DNA from: Hyphomicrobiales bacterium
Lineage (GTDB): Bacteria > Pseudomonadota > Alphaproteobacteria > Rhizobiales > Beijerinckiaceae
Direction: 5' to 3'
NCBI GenBank assembly: GCA_003963405.1
Contig: RXIY01000030.1
Location: forward strand, 1-64,000
Length of the DNA: 64,000 bases
How positions within the stretch are numbered: position 1 is the first letter of the stretch; every line of letters begins with the position of its first letter. The notes under the pieces were generated by a model. The model worked only from the letters and a program-made list of their open reading frames with translations, had not been told where the DNA came from and searched no databases. Positions 45,761 through 54,645 of this stretch are shown here, piece after piece. The position numbers and the translations under genes were made by a program.

Positions 45761-48700
45761 TTATTCGAACCGGCCCGCCGCGTGGCCGAGCATGGTGTAG
45801 ACCTTGCCGGCGTCGCTCGTGAGCAGATCGAGCGCCTTGCCGCCGTCGCGGTCGCCGCGGCTCGTTTCGAGCAGAAGCTCCTCGAAATGGCGCACATAGT
45901 GGTCGAGCGTCGCGCGGAACTCGGGATCGGTTCGGTAGCGGCGCCGGATTTCCTCGAAGGTCTGATGGCCCTGCGTCGTGTAAAGGCGACGGCCGAACAG
46001 CCCGCCTTTTTCGCCGCGCTGATAGCGTCGCCACAATTCGGAGACCGCGGCGTTGTCGACCATGCGGGCGATGTCGAGCGTCAGGCCGTCGAGCGCCGCG
46101 CCGCCGCCACGCGCGGGACGCGGCCGGCCGCTCTCGTCTCCCTCGTCGCGCGAGGCGCGGGCGAGGAGATCGCTCAGCCAGCCCCCCTGCGCGTCACGCG
46201 CGCCCGCCGCCGCGCCCGTGTCGGCCGCGCGCGGCGCGGGAGCCGGCGGCGGCGGAGCGGCGACGCGCGGACGCGGCGGCTCGGCGCGCGGCGCCTCATA
46301 GGCCCGGCGCGCAGCGGCAGGCGGCGCCTGTTCGGCGATGTCGTAGACGCGGCCCGAGCGCGCCACGAGGTCGGTCAGCTCGTTGAGCGCCTTCACCTGA
46401 TCGCCGACCACGCGGCGCAGCGCCGCCGCCTGTTCGGCCGTGTCGCGCGGCAGTTCGATGGCGCCGCGGCGCACTTCCTCGCGCGTCTCCTCGAGTTCGC
46501 GATGAACCTCCTTCGACAGGGCGCGGATTTCATCGGCCGTGGACTGGAAGCGGGCGCTCGCCTCGCCGAAGAGGCGGTTGATCTCCTCATTGGCCTTGGC
46601 GAACGTGGCGCGCATCGACTCTTCGGTCTGGGCGCGCTGGCCTTCCGCCGCCGAGCGGATTTCCGCGAAGCGCGCCTCGACGAGCGCGGCCGTCTCCCGC
46701 GTCGTCGCGGAGAGGGCGCCGCCGACGGAGCCCGAGCGGCTCTCGATGGCGCGGAACGCCTCCTCCATCTTTTTGGCGAACTCCGCCATCGTGTTTTCGA
46801 CTTCGGCGCGCTTGCCGTCGACGAGCGTCAGAACGCCCTCGAGCGAGCGGCGGCGCGCATCGAACGCCTCGTCCAGCGCCTTCTGGCTCTTGGCGAGCTG
46901 GGCGGCGCTCTCGGAGAGGGTCTCCTGCCGTTCGCTCAGCGTCTCCACGATGTCATAGGCGTTGGCGACCGTGCCGCTGGCGGCTTCGTTGATGCTCTGC
47001 ACCTGGGCGGACACGTCGCGGATCGCCGTCTGGAACTCGGAGAGCCGCGCGCCGAGGGCGCGTTCGAGCGTGACGAGATTGCCGCCGGTCTTGTCCATGA
47101 TGGCGTGCAGCGAGCTGTTGGTCTGGCCGAGCTTGTCGAGCAGATTGGGCAATTCGGCGCGGATCTTGTCGTTCATGGCGACGAGCGCGCCGATCGAGCT
47201 CTGCGCTCCGGCGTCGAGCGCCGAGCCGAGAGAGGCCGCCGACTGGTCGATCGCCTCCGCGAGTTCCTCGCGCTTGTCGCCGAGATGGCGCACGATCGCG
47301 GCGCCGCGCGTCTCGATCGTCTTGGCGATGAGCTCGCCGACGCTGGCCAGTTCGTTGGTGACGGCGCCGCCGCGTTCGCCGAGCGTCGTCTCGATCTGCG
47401 CGAGCCTGTCGTCGAGCGCTGTCTGGATCTGGGCGAGGCGGGAATCGAGCGCGCCGCTGATTTCGCCCACCCGCTCGCTGAGCGCCTTGCCGAGATCGCC
47501 CGTCCGCGCATGCATGGTGGCGTCGAGCTCGCGCCGCGCCTCGGCCAGCGTATGGTTGATGTCTTCGAGGCGCGCGCTGATCGATTCGATGACGCCCCGG
47601 CCGCGTTCGTCGATCTCCGAAGAGACCGCGCCCAGGCGCTGGACGACGTTCTTCTCGAAGAGGTCGATGCGCCCATCGAGCGTCTCGGCGAGATCGCGCG
47701 CCCGGCCGCCGAGCGTGTCGTTGATTTCGGAGGCCTTGGCGGCGAGCGTCTCGGCGATTTCCGACGAGCGCGACAGCAGCACCGAATCGACGTCCTTGAT
47801 CTTCTCGTCGAGGCTGCGGACGACCTCGCGGCCGCCTTCGCCCATCACGCGGGCGACCTGCAGCGCATGGCTCGCGAGCGAGGCCTGAAGCTTCTGGCCG
47901 CCGGCGCCAAGTCCCGCGTCGAGCTGCCTGGCGAGCGCCTCGACGCGTTCGGTCGCCTCGCGCGTGCGGGCGTCGCTGACGGTCTCGAAGGCTTCGATCT
48001 TGTTCGCCATGGCGGAGGCGAGATCGATCGCGCGGTTTTCGAGCTTCTCGACGAGCGCCTCCCCCTTCTCGCCGATCGTGTGGTCGATGGCGTCCAGCTT
48101 GGCGCTGACGTCGCTTGCAAGCTTCCCGACCTCCTCGCTGATGCGCGAGAAGGCTGAGACCGCCGTGGCGTCGAGCTCATTGACGAGCCGCGAGCCGCGA
48201 ACCGAAATCGCTTCGTCGAGCGACTCGAGCCGCGTGTCGATTTCATGCGCAAAGTGACGGGAGTTGTCGCCGATGCGCGAGGCGAACTGATCGACCTGCT
48301 CGGAAAGCTTCTCGACGAAGACGCCGCCGTTGACGCTCATCGTCTGGTCCAGCGCGTCGAGCTTGGCGTCGAGCGCCTGATAGAGCTCCTGCGAACGTTC
48401 ATCGAGGCGCGAGACCAGGCGATCGGACTGCGCCGCGAGACTGTCGACGAGCCTGCCGCCCTCGGTCGACACGGCGCCGTCGAGGGCGCTGAGCCGCGCT
48501 TCGATCTCCTCGGCGAAGTGGCGGGAGTTGTCGCCGATGCGCGTGGCGAAATAATCGGCCTGCGCGGCGATGCGCTCGACGAGCGCGCCGCCCTGTCCGG
48601 CGATGGCGTGGTCGATGGCGTTCAGCCGGTCGTCGACGCTCGAGACGAATTTTTCGGTCTGGGCGCCGATGCGGGCGTCGGCGTCCTCGGTGCGCTCCGT

Positions 48701-51700
48701 GAGGCTTTGCACCAGCTCCGTGCCGCGGCCGCCGATGACTTCCTCGATAACGGTGAGTCGCTGCGCCACGTCGTCGGAGAGCCGCGCGGCGTGAGCCGCG
48801 ACGCGATCGGCGATCTGCTCGCCGTCGCGCACCACCGCATTCTCGAACTGACCAAGCTGCTGGCCAACGGTCTCGGCGATGCGGTCGCCGTGCTCGGCAA
48901 GCGCCGAGACGACCTCCTGGCCCTGCGACAGGACCGATTCCTCGAAGGCGACGAGACGGTCGGACAAGAGTTCGTTGAGCCGCTCCCCCTGGGTCGCGAT
49001 GGCCACGACGGCGTCGCCCGCCGTGGCGGCGAAACGCTCGTGCAGCCGATCGGAATTGTCGGCGAGCGCGGCGCTCGCCTCCTCGACGACGCGGTGCAGA
49101 TTTTCGCGCAGGGCGGCGCCATGGGCCTCGAAATCCTGCATGGCGCGCTCGCGCGTCGTCTCCATGGTGTGCGCGACCGCCATGCCCGCGGTCTCAAGCG
49201 CGGTGAGCCGCTCGCCGAGCAATTCGTCGACGCGCTGCGCATGTTCCGCGACGATCGCCGCGACATTGTCGCCGTGGCGCCTGACCGAGTCCTCGAAGGT
49301 CCCGACGCCGCTCGTCAGCGCGCCGGCGACGCGGGCGCTCTCTTCTTCGAGGCGCCGCGCGGTTTCGGCGTTCGCCTGCTGCACGGCGCTCTCGAAGGCG
49401 CGCAGCCTTTCGGACAGCTCCTCGCTGCTGAGAACCGCCTGATCGAGCACCCGCTGCGCGACTTCCGGCCCCTGCCGCAGGAACGTGTCTTCGAAGAGGG
49501 AGAGTCCCCTGGCGAAGGCGGCGTTGACCTCCTCGGTCTTCGAGGAGATGCGGCTCGCGGCGTCGCCGCTGTGGAGCGCGACGGCGTCGGCGAAGGCGGC
49601 GAGCCTCTCCGTGATGACGGCGGCGGCGTGGTCGCCGTGCTGCGCCACGCGGGCCGTGACGGTCTCGCTCTGGCGCAAAATGGCGTCTTCGAGCGAGGCG
49701 AGCCCGACCGAGAGATTGGTCAGCGCGCGGTCGCCCTGTTCGGCGACGCGGGTCGCGGCTTCCTCGCTCTTGCGGGCGACAGTCTCTTCGAGCGTGGCGA
49801 TCTGGTGGGCGAGCTCCGCCGTAGCGCGCTCGCCATGGGTCGAGACGAGCGCCGCGACCTCCTCGCTCTTGCGGGCGACGGTCTCTTCGAGCGTGGCGAT
49901 CTGCTGGGCGAGTTCGGCGGTGGCGCGCTCGCCATGGGTCGAGACGAGGGCCGCGACTTCCTCGCTCTTGCCGGCGACTGTCTCCTCGAGCGCGGCGATC
50001 TGCCGGGCAAGCTCCTCCGCGGCGCGGCCGCCCTGGGTCGACATGAGCGCCGCAACCTGCTCGCCGCTGCGGGCGATGGTCTCTTCGAGCGCGGCGAGCT
50101 GGAGAGCGAGTTCCGCTGTTGCGCGCTCGCCATGGGTTGCGACGAGCGAGGCGACTTCCTCGCTCTTGCGCGAGACGGTCGCTTCGAGCGTGGCGATCTG
50201 GTGGGCGAGCTCCGCCGTGGCGCGTTCGCCATGCGCGGAGACGAGGGCCGCGACTTCCTCGCTCTTGCCGGCGACGGTCGCTTCGAGCGTGGCGATCTGG
50301 TGGGCGAGTTCCTCCGCGGCGCGGCCGCCCTCCGTCGACATGAGCGCGGCGACCTGCTCGCTGCTGCGCGCGATGGTCTCTTCGAGCGTGGCGAGCTGGC
50401 GGGCCAATTCGCTGGCGGCGCGCTCGCCCTGGGAGGCGACGGCCAGGGCGACTGTCTCGCCGTGGCGGGAGACGTTGTCCTCGAAAGCGGCGAGCCCGTC
50501 GGCGAGGAGGGTGCGCGCGCGTTCGCCTTCCGAGACGACATGGGCGGCGACCGCCTGGCTCTGCTGGAGCACCGCATTCTCGAAGACGGCGAGGCCGGTC
50601 GCGAGATTGTTGAGCGCGCGGTCGCCGCTCTCGGCGACGCGCGTGACGATGTGGTCGCTGTGGGCGCCGACCTGCTCGGCATGCGCGGCCATGGCCTGCT
50701 CGAAAACCGAGAGCCGCTCCGCGAGCGTCTCCGCCGATCTTTCGCTCTGCTCGGCGAGGCGGGTCGTCAGCTCCTCGTGCCGCTGCGCGAAGGCGTTTTC
50801 GAAGCGGGCGACCTGATCCGCGAGCGTCGCCGCGGCGTTGGCGCCGCCGACCGTGAGGCGGACGGCGATGTCCTCGCCCTGCTGGGCGACGGCGGCCTCG
50901 AGCGCGACGATCTGGCGGGCGATCTCGCGCGCGGCGCGATCGCTCTGCTCGGTGACGCGCACGGCGGCGTCTTCGGTGCTGCGCGAGAGCGTCTCCTGGA
51001 AGTCGGCAAGGCGCGAGGCGAGGGTGTTGGTGGCGCGATAGCCGTGCTCGGTCACGCGCGCGGCGAGCTCCTCGCCGCGGGTGGCGAACACTTCTTCGAA
51101 GGCGGCGAGCCGCTCGGCGAGCGTCGCGTCGAGCTGGCCGCCATGTTCGGCGACGCGTGTGATCATCTCTTCGCCGCGCGTGAGCACCATGCGCTCGAAA
51201 TTGCCGAGCCGCTCCGCGAGGGTCTCGTTGACGCGGTCGCTGTGGGCGCCGAGCGCCGACACCGCGTAAGCCGCGAGATCGGCGAAGCGGTCCTGGATCG
51301 TCTGGCCCTGATCGGCCAGGGCGGCGGCCGTCTCGTCGATGGTGCGCCCGAGCGACTCGCGTAGCGCAGCGCCGCGCTGTTCGAATTCCTGCTGCGTCCT
51401 GGCGCTGGAGTCGTCCATGGCTCCGAGGAGGCGCGTTTCCGCGCCCTCGAAGACGGTTCTGGCTTTCTCCACCTGCGCCGCGACGCCGGTGGTGAGGCGT
51501 TCGGTCGTCTCGGCGAGAGACTTGTCGAGCGCGCCGCCATGGGTCGTGACCGCTTCCTGAATGGCGCCGCCGGTCTCGGCGAGGCGGGCGACGAGCCGGT
51601 CGCCCTGGCCGCCGATCGTCTCCGTGAATGTCGAGCCGAGCGTTGCGAAACGCTCGACGATCTCGGCGCTGCGCGCGCCGAAATCGGTGGTGGCGGCCTC

Positions 51701-52855
51701 GCTCGCCTTTTGCAGCGTCTCGCCGACCTCCGCGACGCCGTCGGTGAAGCGGCGGCTCACGTCGTCGGAGGCGTCGCCGATCTTCTGCGCGACGGCGTCC
51801 CCCGTCTGCGTCAATACGCCGACGACGCGGCCGCCATGCGAGGCGAGCGTATTTTCGAAAGAGTCGCCCGCCTTTTCGAGCGCGAGCTTGATCTCCTCGC
51901 CCTTGGAGCCGAGCGAGGAGGTGACCCGCGCGCCGGCCGCGCTGACCGTCTCGGCGAGATGCGCGGAGGTCGCGGCGAGCTCCTGCGAGAGTGAATCGCG
52001 CGCGCCATAGAGCGCGGTGCGGGCGTTGTCGGCGTTGACGAGGATCGCTTCGCGCTCGCGCGTCAATTCGTCGATCAGGAGGCGGATTCGGCGTTCGTTC
52101 TCGGTGTACGAGCGTTCGAGATTGGAGACCTCCGTGCGCACGATGACTTCGAGCTCGCCGGCGCGCGCCAGCGCCCGCTCGATGCCATCGCCCATCGAGG
52201 CCGCCTCGCGGCGGATCGCCTGCGACAGGGAGACGACCTGCTCGGTCGCGATGGTCTCGGGCTCGATGAGGCGGATCGCGACTTCGGTCATGGAATTGGC
52301 GATGAGCCGCATCTCATGCGCGCGCCGCGCCATCAGGCCGGTGATGAAGAGAAAGATCGTCGGGCCGACGAGCGCGCCAATCGCCAATATCGGCTTGGGC
52401 GCGAGCAGCGAGCCGTCGGGGTCGATGATTTCGCTTTGGTGAAAATACACATAGAAAATCCAGCACACCGCCCAGAGCCCGATCGAGGCGAAGGTCATGC
52501 CCATGATCGAGCGGTTCGGCGCGATTTGCAGCGCGGCGCGCAATTCGCCGACCGTGCGCCGGTCGTCATTGGCGGGCGCGAGCGCCGGCGCGACGACGGA
52601 GGCGGGCTCTCGCGCCTCCGCTTTGCGGGACATCGCCTGGGCAAGGCTGGGCTGAGCGGGGCTCGGCGCCTGTTGGCCGGCCGGGTCCTCGGCTTTTTCC
52701 GGCGCGTCCGACCTGCCGGTCTTCCCGCCCGGCTTTTGCGGTCCCGGCTGGGCCGCCCCGTCGTCGCCCGGCGGCGGAGCGCCAAGATCGAGCGCGTCCT
52801 CGATCGCGGATAGAGCAGCAGAGGCCGCGTCCTGAATTTTGCCCGATTTCGACAT
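45761..52855 (-). CDS. Giant coiled-coil polar growth protein, GPR/RgsE-like
   Basis: A 2364-residue protein. The N-terminal 110 residues are low-complexity and Pro-rich. Two membrane segments follow at about 117-138 and 156-174, then roughly 1900 residues of nearly continuous Ala/Glu/Gln/Leu-rich coiled coil of apolipoprotein A1/A4/E type, including exact 33-residue repeats near 820-1050. The last 200 residues hold a Pro/Ala-rich linker and a conserved globular end (WLSDLLARAS, IARMVDNAAVSELWRRYQRG, FEEIRRRYRTDPEFRATLDH). Architecture, size and end domain match the growth pole ring protein (GPR) of Agrobacterium and RgsE of Sinorhizobium, which organise the growing cell pole. It is therefore likely a membrane-bound scaffold for unipolar growth. 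The start is preceded by GGAGATCGTCGA. Confidence 0.85.
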   Translation of the reverse strand: MSKSGKIQDAASAALSAIEDALDLGAPPPGDDGAAQPGPQKPGGKTGRSDAPEKAEDPAGQQAPSPAQPSLAQAMSRKAEAREPASVVAPALAPANDDRRTVGELRAALQIAPNRSIMGMTFASIGLWAVCWIFYVYFHQSEIIDPDGSLLAPKPILAIGALVGPTIFLFITGLMARRAHEMRLIANSMTEVAIRLIEPETIATEQVVSLSQAIRREAASMGDGIERALARAGELEVIVRTEVSNLERSYTENERRIRLLIDELTREREAILVNADNARTALYGARDSLSQELAATSAHLAETVSAAGARVTSSLGSKGEEIKLALEKAGDSFENTLASHGGRVVGVLTQTGDAVAQKIGDASDDVSRRFTDGVAEVGETLQKASEAATTDFGARSAEIVERFATLGSTFTETIGGQGDRLVARLAETGGAIQEAVTTHGGALDKSLAETTERLTTGVAAQVEKARTVFEGAETRLLGAMDDSSARTQQEFEQRGAALRESLGRTIDETAAALADQGQTIQDRFADLAAYAVSALGAHSDRVNETLAERLGNFERMVLTRGEEMITRVAEHGGQLDATLAERLAAFEEVFATRGEELAARVTEHGYRATNTLASRLADFQETLSRSTEDAAVRVTEQSDRAAREIARQIVALEAAVAQQGEDIAVRLTVGGANAAATLADQVARFENAFAQRHEELTTRLAEQSERSAETLAERLSVFEQAMAAHAEQVGAHSDHIVTRVAESGDRALNNLATGLAVFENAVLQQSQAVAAHVVSEGERARTLLADGLAAFEDNVSRHGETVALAVASQGERAASELARQLATLEETIARSSEQVAALMSTEGGRAAEELAHQIATLEATVAGKSEEVAALVSAHGERATAELAHQIATLEATVSRKSEEVASLVATHGERATAELALQLAALEETIARSGEQVAALMSTQGGRAAEELARQIAALEETVAGKSEEVAALVSTHGERATAELAQQIATLEETVARKSEEVAALVSTHGERATAELAHQIATLEETVARKSEEAATRVAEQGDRALTNLSVGLASLEDAILRQSETVTARVAQHGDHAAAVITERLAAFADAVALHSGDAASRISSKTEEVNAAFARGLSLFEDTFLRQGPEVAQRVLDQAVLSSEELSERLRAFESAVQQANAETARRLEEESARVAGALTSGVGTFEDSVRRHGDNVAAIVAEHAQRVDELLGERLTALETAGMAVAHTMETTRERAMQDFEAHGAALRENLHRVVEEASAALADNSDRLHERFAATAGDAVVAIATQGERLNELLSDRLVAFEESVLSQGQEVVSALAEHGDRIAETVGQQLGQFENAVVRDGEQIADRVAAHAARLSDDVAQRLTVIEEVIGGRGTELVQSLTERTEDADARIGAQTEKFVSSVDDRLNAIDHAIAGQGGALVERIAAQADYFATRIGDNSRHFAEEIEARLSALDGAVSTEGGRLVDSLAAQSDRLVSRLDERSQELYQALDAKLDALDQTMSVNGGVFVEKLSEQVDQFASRIGDNSRHFAHEIDTRLESLDEAISVRGSRLVNELDATAVSAFSRISEEVGKLASDVSAKLDAIDHTIGEKGEALVEKLENRAIDLASAMANKIEAFETVSDARTREATERVEALARQLDAGLGAGGQKLQASLASHALQVARVMGEGGREVVRSLDEKIKDVDSVLLSRSSEIAETLAAKASEINDTLGGRARDLAETLDGRIDLFEKNVVQRLGAVSSEIDERGRGVIESISARLEDINHTLAEARRELDATMHARTGDLGKALSERVGEISGALDSRLAQIQTALDDRLAQIETTLGERGGAVTNELASVGELIAKTIETRGAAIVRHLGDKREELAEAIDQSAASLGSALDAGAQSSIGALVAMNDKIRAELPNLLDKLGQTNSSLHAIMDKTGGNLVTLERALGARLSEFQTAIRDVSAQVQSINEAASGTVANAYDIVETLSERQETLSESAAQLAKSQKALDEAFDARRRSLEGVLTLVDGKRAEVENTMAEFAKKMEEAFRAIESRSGSVGGALSATTRETAALVEARFAEIRSAAEGQRAQTEESMRATFAKANEEINRLFGEASARFQSTADEIRALSKEVHRELEETREEVRRGAIELPRDTAEQAAALRRVVGDQVKALNELTDLVARSGRVYDIAEQAPPAAARRAYEAPRAEPPRPRVAAPPPPAPAPRAADTGAAAGARDAQGGWLSDLLARASRDEGDESGRPRPARGGGAALDGLTLDIARMVDNAAVSELWRRYQRGEKGGLFGRRLYTTQGHQTFEEIRRRYRTDPEFRATLDHYVRHFEELLLETSRGDRDGGKALDLLTSDAGKVYTMLGHAAGRFE
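49740..50400 (-). repeat. 99-bp tandem repeats within the giant coiled-coil gene
   Basis: The same phrase (TCCTCGCTCT on the plus strand) recurs at 49761, 49860, 49959, 50157 and 50256, multiples of exactly 99 bp apart, with more divergent units at 50058 and 50355. Each unit encodes 33 residues, such as ERATAELAHQIATLEETVAR followed by KSEEVAALVSTHG. This is a recent in-frame expansion within a coiled-coil gene and a likely site of copy-number change and assembly error. Confidence 0.85.
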
Positions 52856-53126
52856 TCGACGATCTCCGGGCGGCCGGACGAGCGCGGGCGCCCTCTGCTG
52901 CGCGCCGCAGGGCGCGGAAAGGATTAACCAATTATTACAGCCCCTCTCCCGCAATGGAAACACAGGGGTCCGACGTAATCGGAAACTTCGTTAACGCGCC
53001 TTTCAGGACTCCGCGCGAGGCTTGGCGTCTCACCCTCTCGACCGGGCCGGCAAGTTCCCCAGATATCGTTGTAAGCTCGGCGGTTTTTTTGCAAGGCGGG
53101 GGGGCGCGGGGGCAAGAACGGAGCAT

Positions 53127-53522
53127 ATGATGGCGAACCCGGCTGCTGTTAACCTTTCCCCCAAACATCCCAGCGGCGACCCCGATCCAGCCGAGGCCGT
53201 TCTCGATCTCGTCCATCTCTCCCGCCAGACTTTCGGCGATCACGCTCTGGAGACGGAGCTTCTCGCTCTCTTCGAGCGGCAGGCGTCGCAGCTTTCGAGG
53301 CGTCTCGAGGCGCCCCGCAGCATGGGCGACGCCAGCGCTCGCATCGATCTCGCTCACATGCTGAAAGGGTCGGCCCGGTCGGTCGGCGCCTTCGCCGTCG
53401 CCGCGGCCGCCGAGGCCTACGAGACGGCGCTGCGCGCCGGCGACGCGCGCGAAGCCGCTCTCTGCGGCAGGTTGCTGGCCGAGATCGAGGCGGTGCGGGG
53501 AGCCATCGCCGACATTCTTTAG
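53127..53522 (+). CDS. Histidine phosphotransfer (Hpt) domain protein
   Basis: A 131-residue single-domain Hpt protein. The phosphorylatable His is in LAHMLKGSARSVGA (near residue 77), in a four-helix bundle with the usual HxLKG context; FERQASQLSRRLEA and EAYETALRAGD are flanking helices. It would pass phosphoryl groups between hybrid kinases and response regulators. It is divergent from the giant gene with 270 bp between them. The hybrid kinase 1.1 kb away, which lacks its own Hpt domain, is a possible partner. Two adjacent ATGs (53127, 53130) are possible starts. Confidence 0.85.
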   Translation: MMANPAAVNLSPKHPSGDPDPAEAVLDLVHLSRQTFGDHALETELLALFERQASQLSRRLEAPRSMGDASARIDLAHMLKGSARSVGAFAVAAAAEAYETALRAGDAREAALCGRLLAEIEAVRGAIADIL

Positions 53523-53605
53523 CCCTCGCCGCGAATTGCAACTCGTAACAAGACTTAACTATTTGCAACGGCTCGTGCGACGGCCGTGCAGGAAGAAAAC
53601 TACGT

Positions 53606-54070
53606 TTATCCTTCGCCGCGTTCCTTCGCCTCGGTGAGGCGGGTTATCTCCTCATGGGCGTCCAGCAGCATCTTGCTGAGTTTGGAAATGGTCCTGACGG
53701 CGAGCAGGGCGCTCTCCGCCAGAAGAACGTAAGCCAGGAACGCACCGAGAAAATTCACGCAAAGAGAGAGCGTTGCGAAATATTTTTGAGAAACTGCAAA
53801 TGAGACGGCGAAGAGCGTCGCGGAAAAGGCCGAGAAAAGGAAGCCGATGAACCTGTCTTCCAGGAAGCCGGTGAGAATGACGATCACGCACAACAAGGGG
53901 CGGACGGTCACGTCCTTTCCAGTGGCGATGTCCAATGCCCATATGGCGCAGGAGGCCACGGCGAGAACCGCGGCGGCCCTCAGTTTCGTCCGCATATCTG
54001 GCGCCGCCGGATAAAGAAATCGCAAAATCAAGAAAGCCAGGCTACCCGTCAATTCCTCTCGGCGGGACAT
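53606..54070 (-). CDS. Multi-pass membrane protein with cytoplasmic helical tail
   Basis: A 154-residue protein with about four membrane segments in a pattern resembling small sensor-like modules (LRAAAVLAVASCAIWALDIA, VRPLLCVIVILTGFL, FIGFLFSAFSATLFAVSFAV, FLGAFLAYVLLAESALLAV), then a helical tail (KMLLDAHEEITRLTEAKERG) like a truncated kinase dimerisation helix. It lies 26 bases downstream of the winged-helix regulator gene, probably one operon. Not a complete histidine kinase; function unknown. Confidence 0.6.
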   Translation of the reverse strand: MSRREELTGSLAFLILRFLYPAAPDMRTKLRAAAVLAVASCAIWALDIATGKDVTVRPLLCVIVILTGFLEDRFIGFLFSAFSATLFAVSFAVSQKYFATLSLCVNFLGAFLAYVLLAESALLAVRTISKLSKMLLDAHEEITRLTEAKERGEG

Positions 54071-54096
54071 AAGTTATTTCCAGTCTAGAGGAATGC

Positions 54097-54552
54097 CTAT
54101 TGATTCATGTCGAGCGCCGTGGAGAGGCTCATGAGATCCTTGAGTCTCCTGGCGATGAACGGCTCGATCGGCAAATCGACGGCCGGCCGGCCGTCCACGG
54201 TTTTGAGTTGCCAGCCGCCCTCATTGTCTTTCTCGACGAGCCCTTTCTTTTCCAGAGCCATCAGTTTTCTGCGGGCCGTCTCTCTCGGGATGTTGAGCTT
54301 GCGCACGAGGTCCATGAGCCGGACGCCCTTTGCAGTGAAATCCAGGCATCCGCCCGTTTGACGCGCGACAAGCTCCTCTCGTTTCTGTCGCTGGTGAATG
54401 ACTGCGATGATCAGCGTGTCGTGAAGGTCGTCGTCAAATGTGTCGGAGAGATCACGAAGCAGCGACACGAACATCTTGATGGTCCGATATTCCGTCAGCG
54501 TCTTGCTGGACGCTTCCTGCTGGTGATCCTCAAATGGCGCAAACATAGTCAT
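54097..54552 (-). CDS. Winged-helix DNA-binding regulator
   Basis: A 151-residue transcription factor with a MarR/HTH-type winged helix. KGVRLMDLVRKLNIPRETAR is the helix-turn-helix, followed by KLMALEKKGLVEKDNEGGWQ, the wing. The preceding 70 residues are helical and probably dimerise. Two start codons (MTM) are at 54552 and 54546. A sigma-70-like promoter sits about 60 bases upstream. Target genes are unknown; the neighbouring membrane protein gene is a candidate. Confidence 0.75.
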   Translation of the reverse strand: MTMFAPFEDHQQEASSKTLTEYRTIKMFVSLLRDLSDTFDDDLHDTLIIAVIHQRQKREELVARQTGGCLDFTAKGVRLMDLVRKLNIPRETARRKLMALEKKGLVEKDNEGGWQLKTVDGRPAVDLPIEPFIARRLKDLMSLSTALDMNQ

Positions 54553-54607
54553 TTTCGAGCATCGCTTTCACAATCGCCAGGCTCAAATGCCCAGCGAAAC
54601 GAGTAAC

Positions 54608-54636
54608 ATTATGTCACAATCTCGCAGTGGTGAAAA
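54608..54636 (-). promoter_or_regulatory. Sigma-70-like promoter of the winged-helix gene
   Basis: On the minus strand TTTTCA, a 17-base spacer and CATAAT (plus-strand coordinates 54631-54636 and 54608-54613). Spacing is ideal and the -10 matches 5 of 6; it is about 55 bases before the ATG at 54552. The -10 also lies in a partial dyad TGTGACATAATGTTACTC. Confidence 0.4.
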
Positions 54637-54645
54637 GCTTTGGCG

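Noticed and set aside
48245..51364. 1039-codon open frame antisense to the giant coiled-coil gene
   Set aside because: It comes from the same codon-bias effect plus the 99-bp repeats, which cannot create stops in antisense. Its product is repetitive and unlike any known protein; the minus-strand frame has membrane segments and a conserved end domain.
45725..53126. The giant gene as an IS or phage-derived region
   Set aside because: Codon use matches its neighbours, there are no flanking repeats or integrase, and the protein fits a chromosomal polar growth family.
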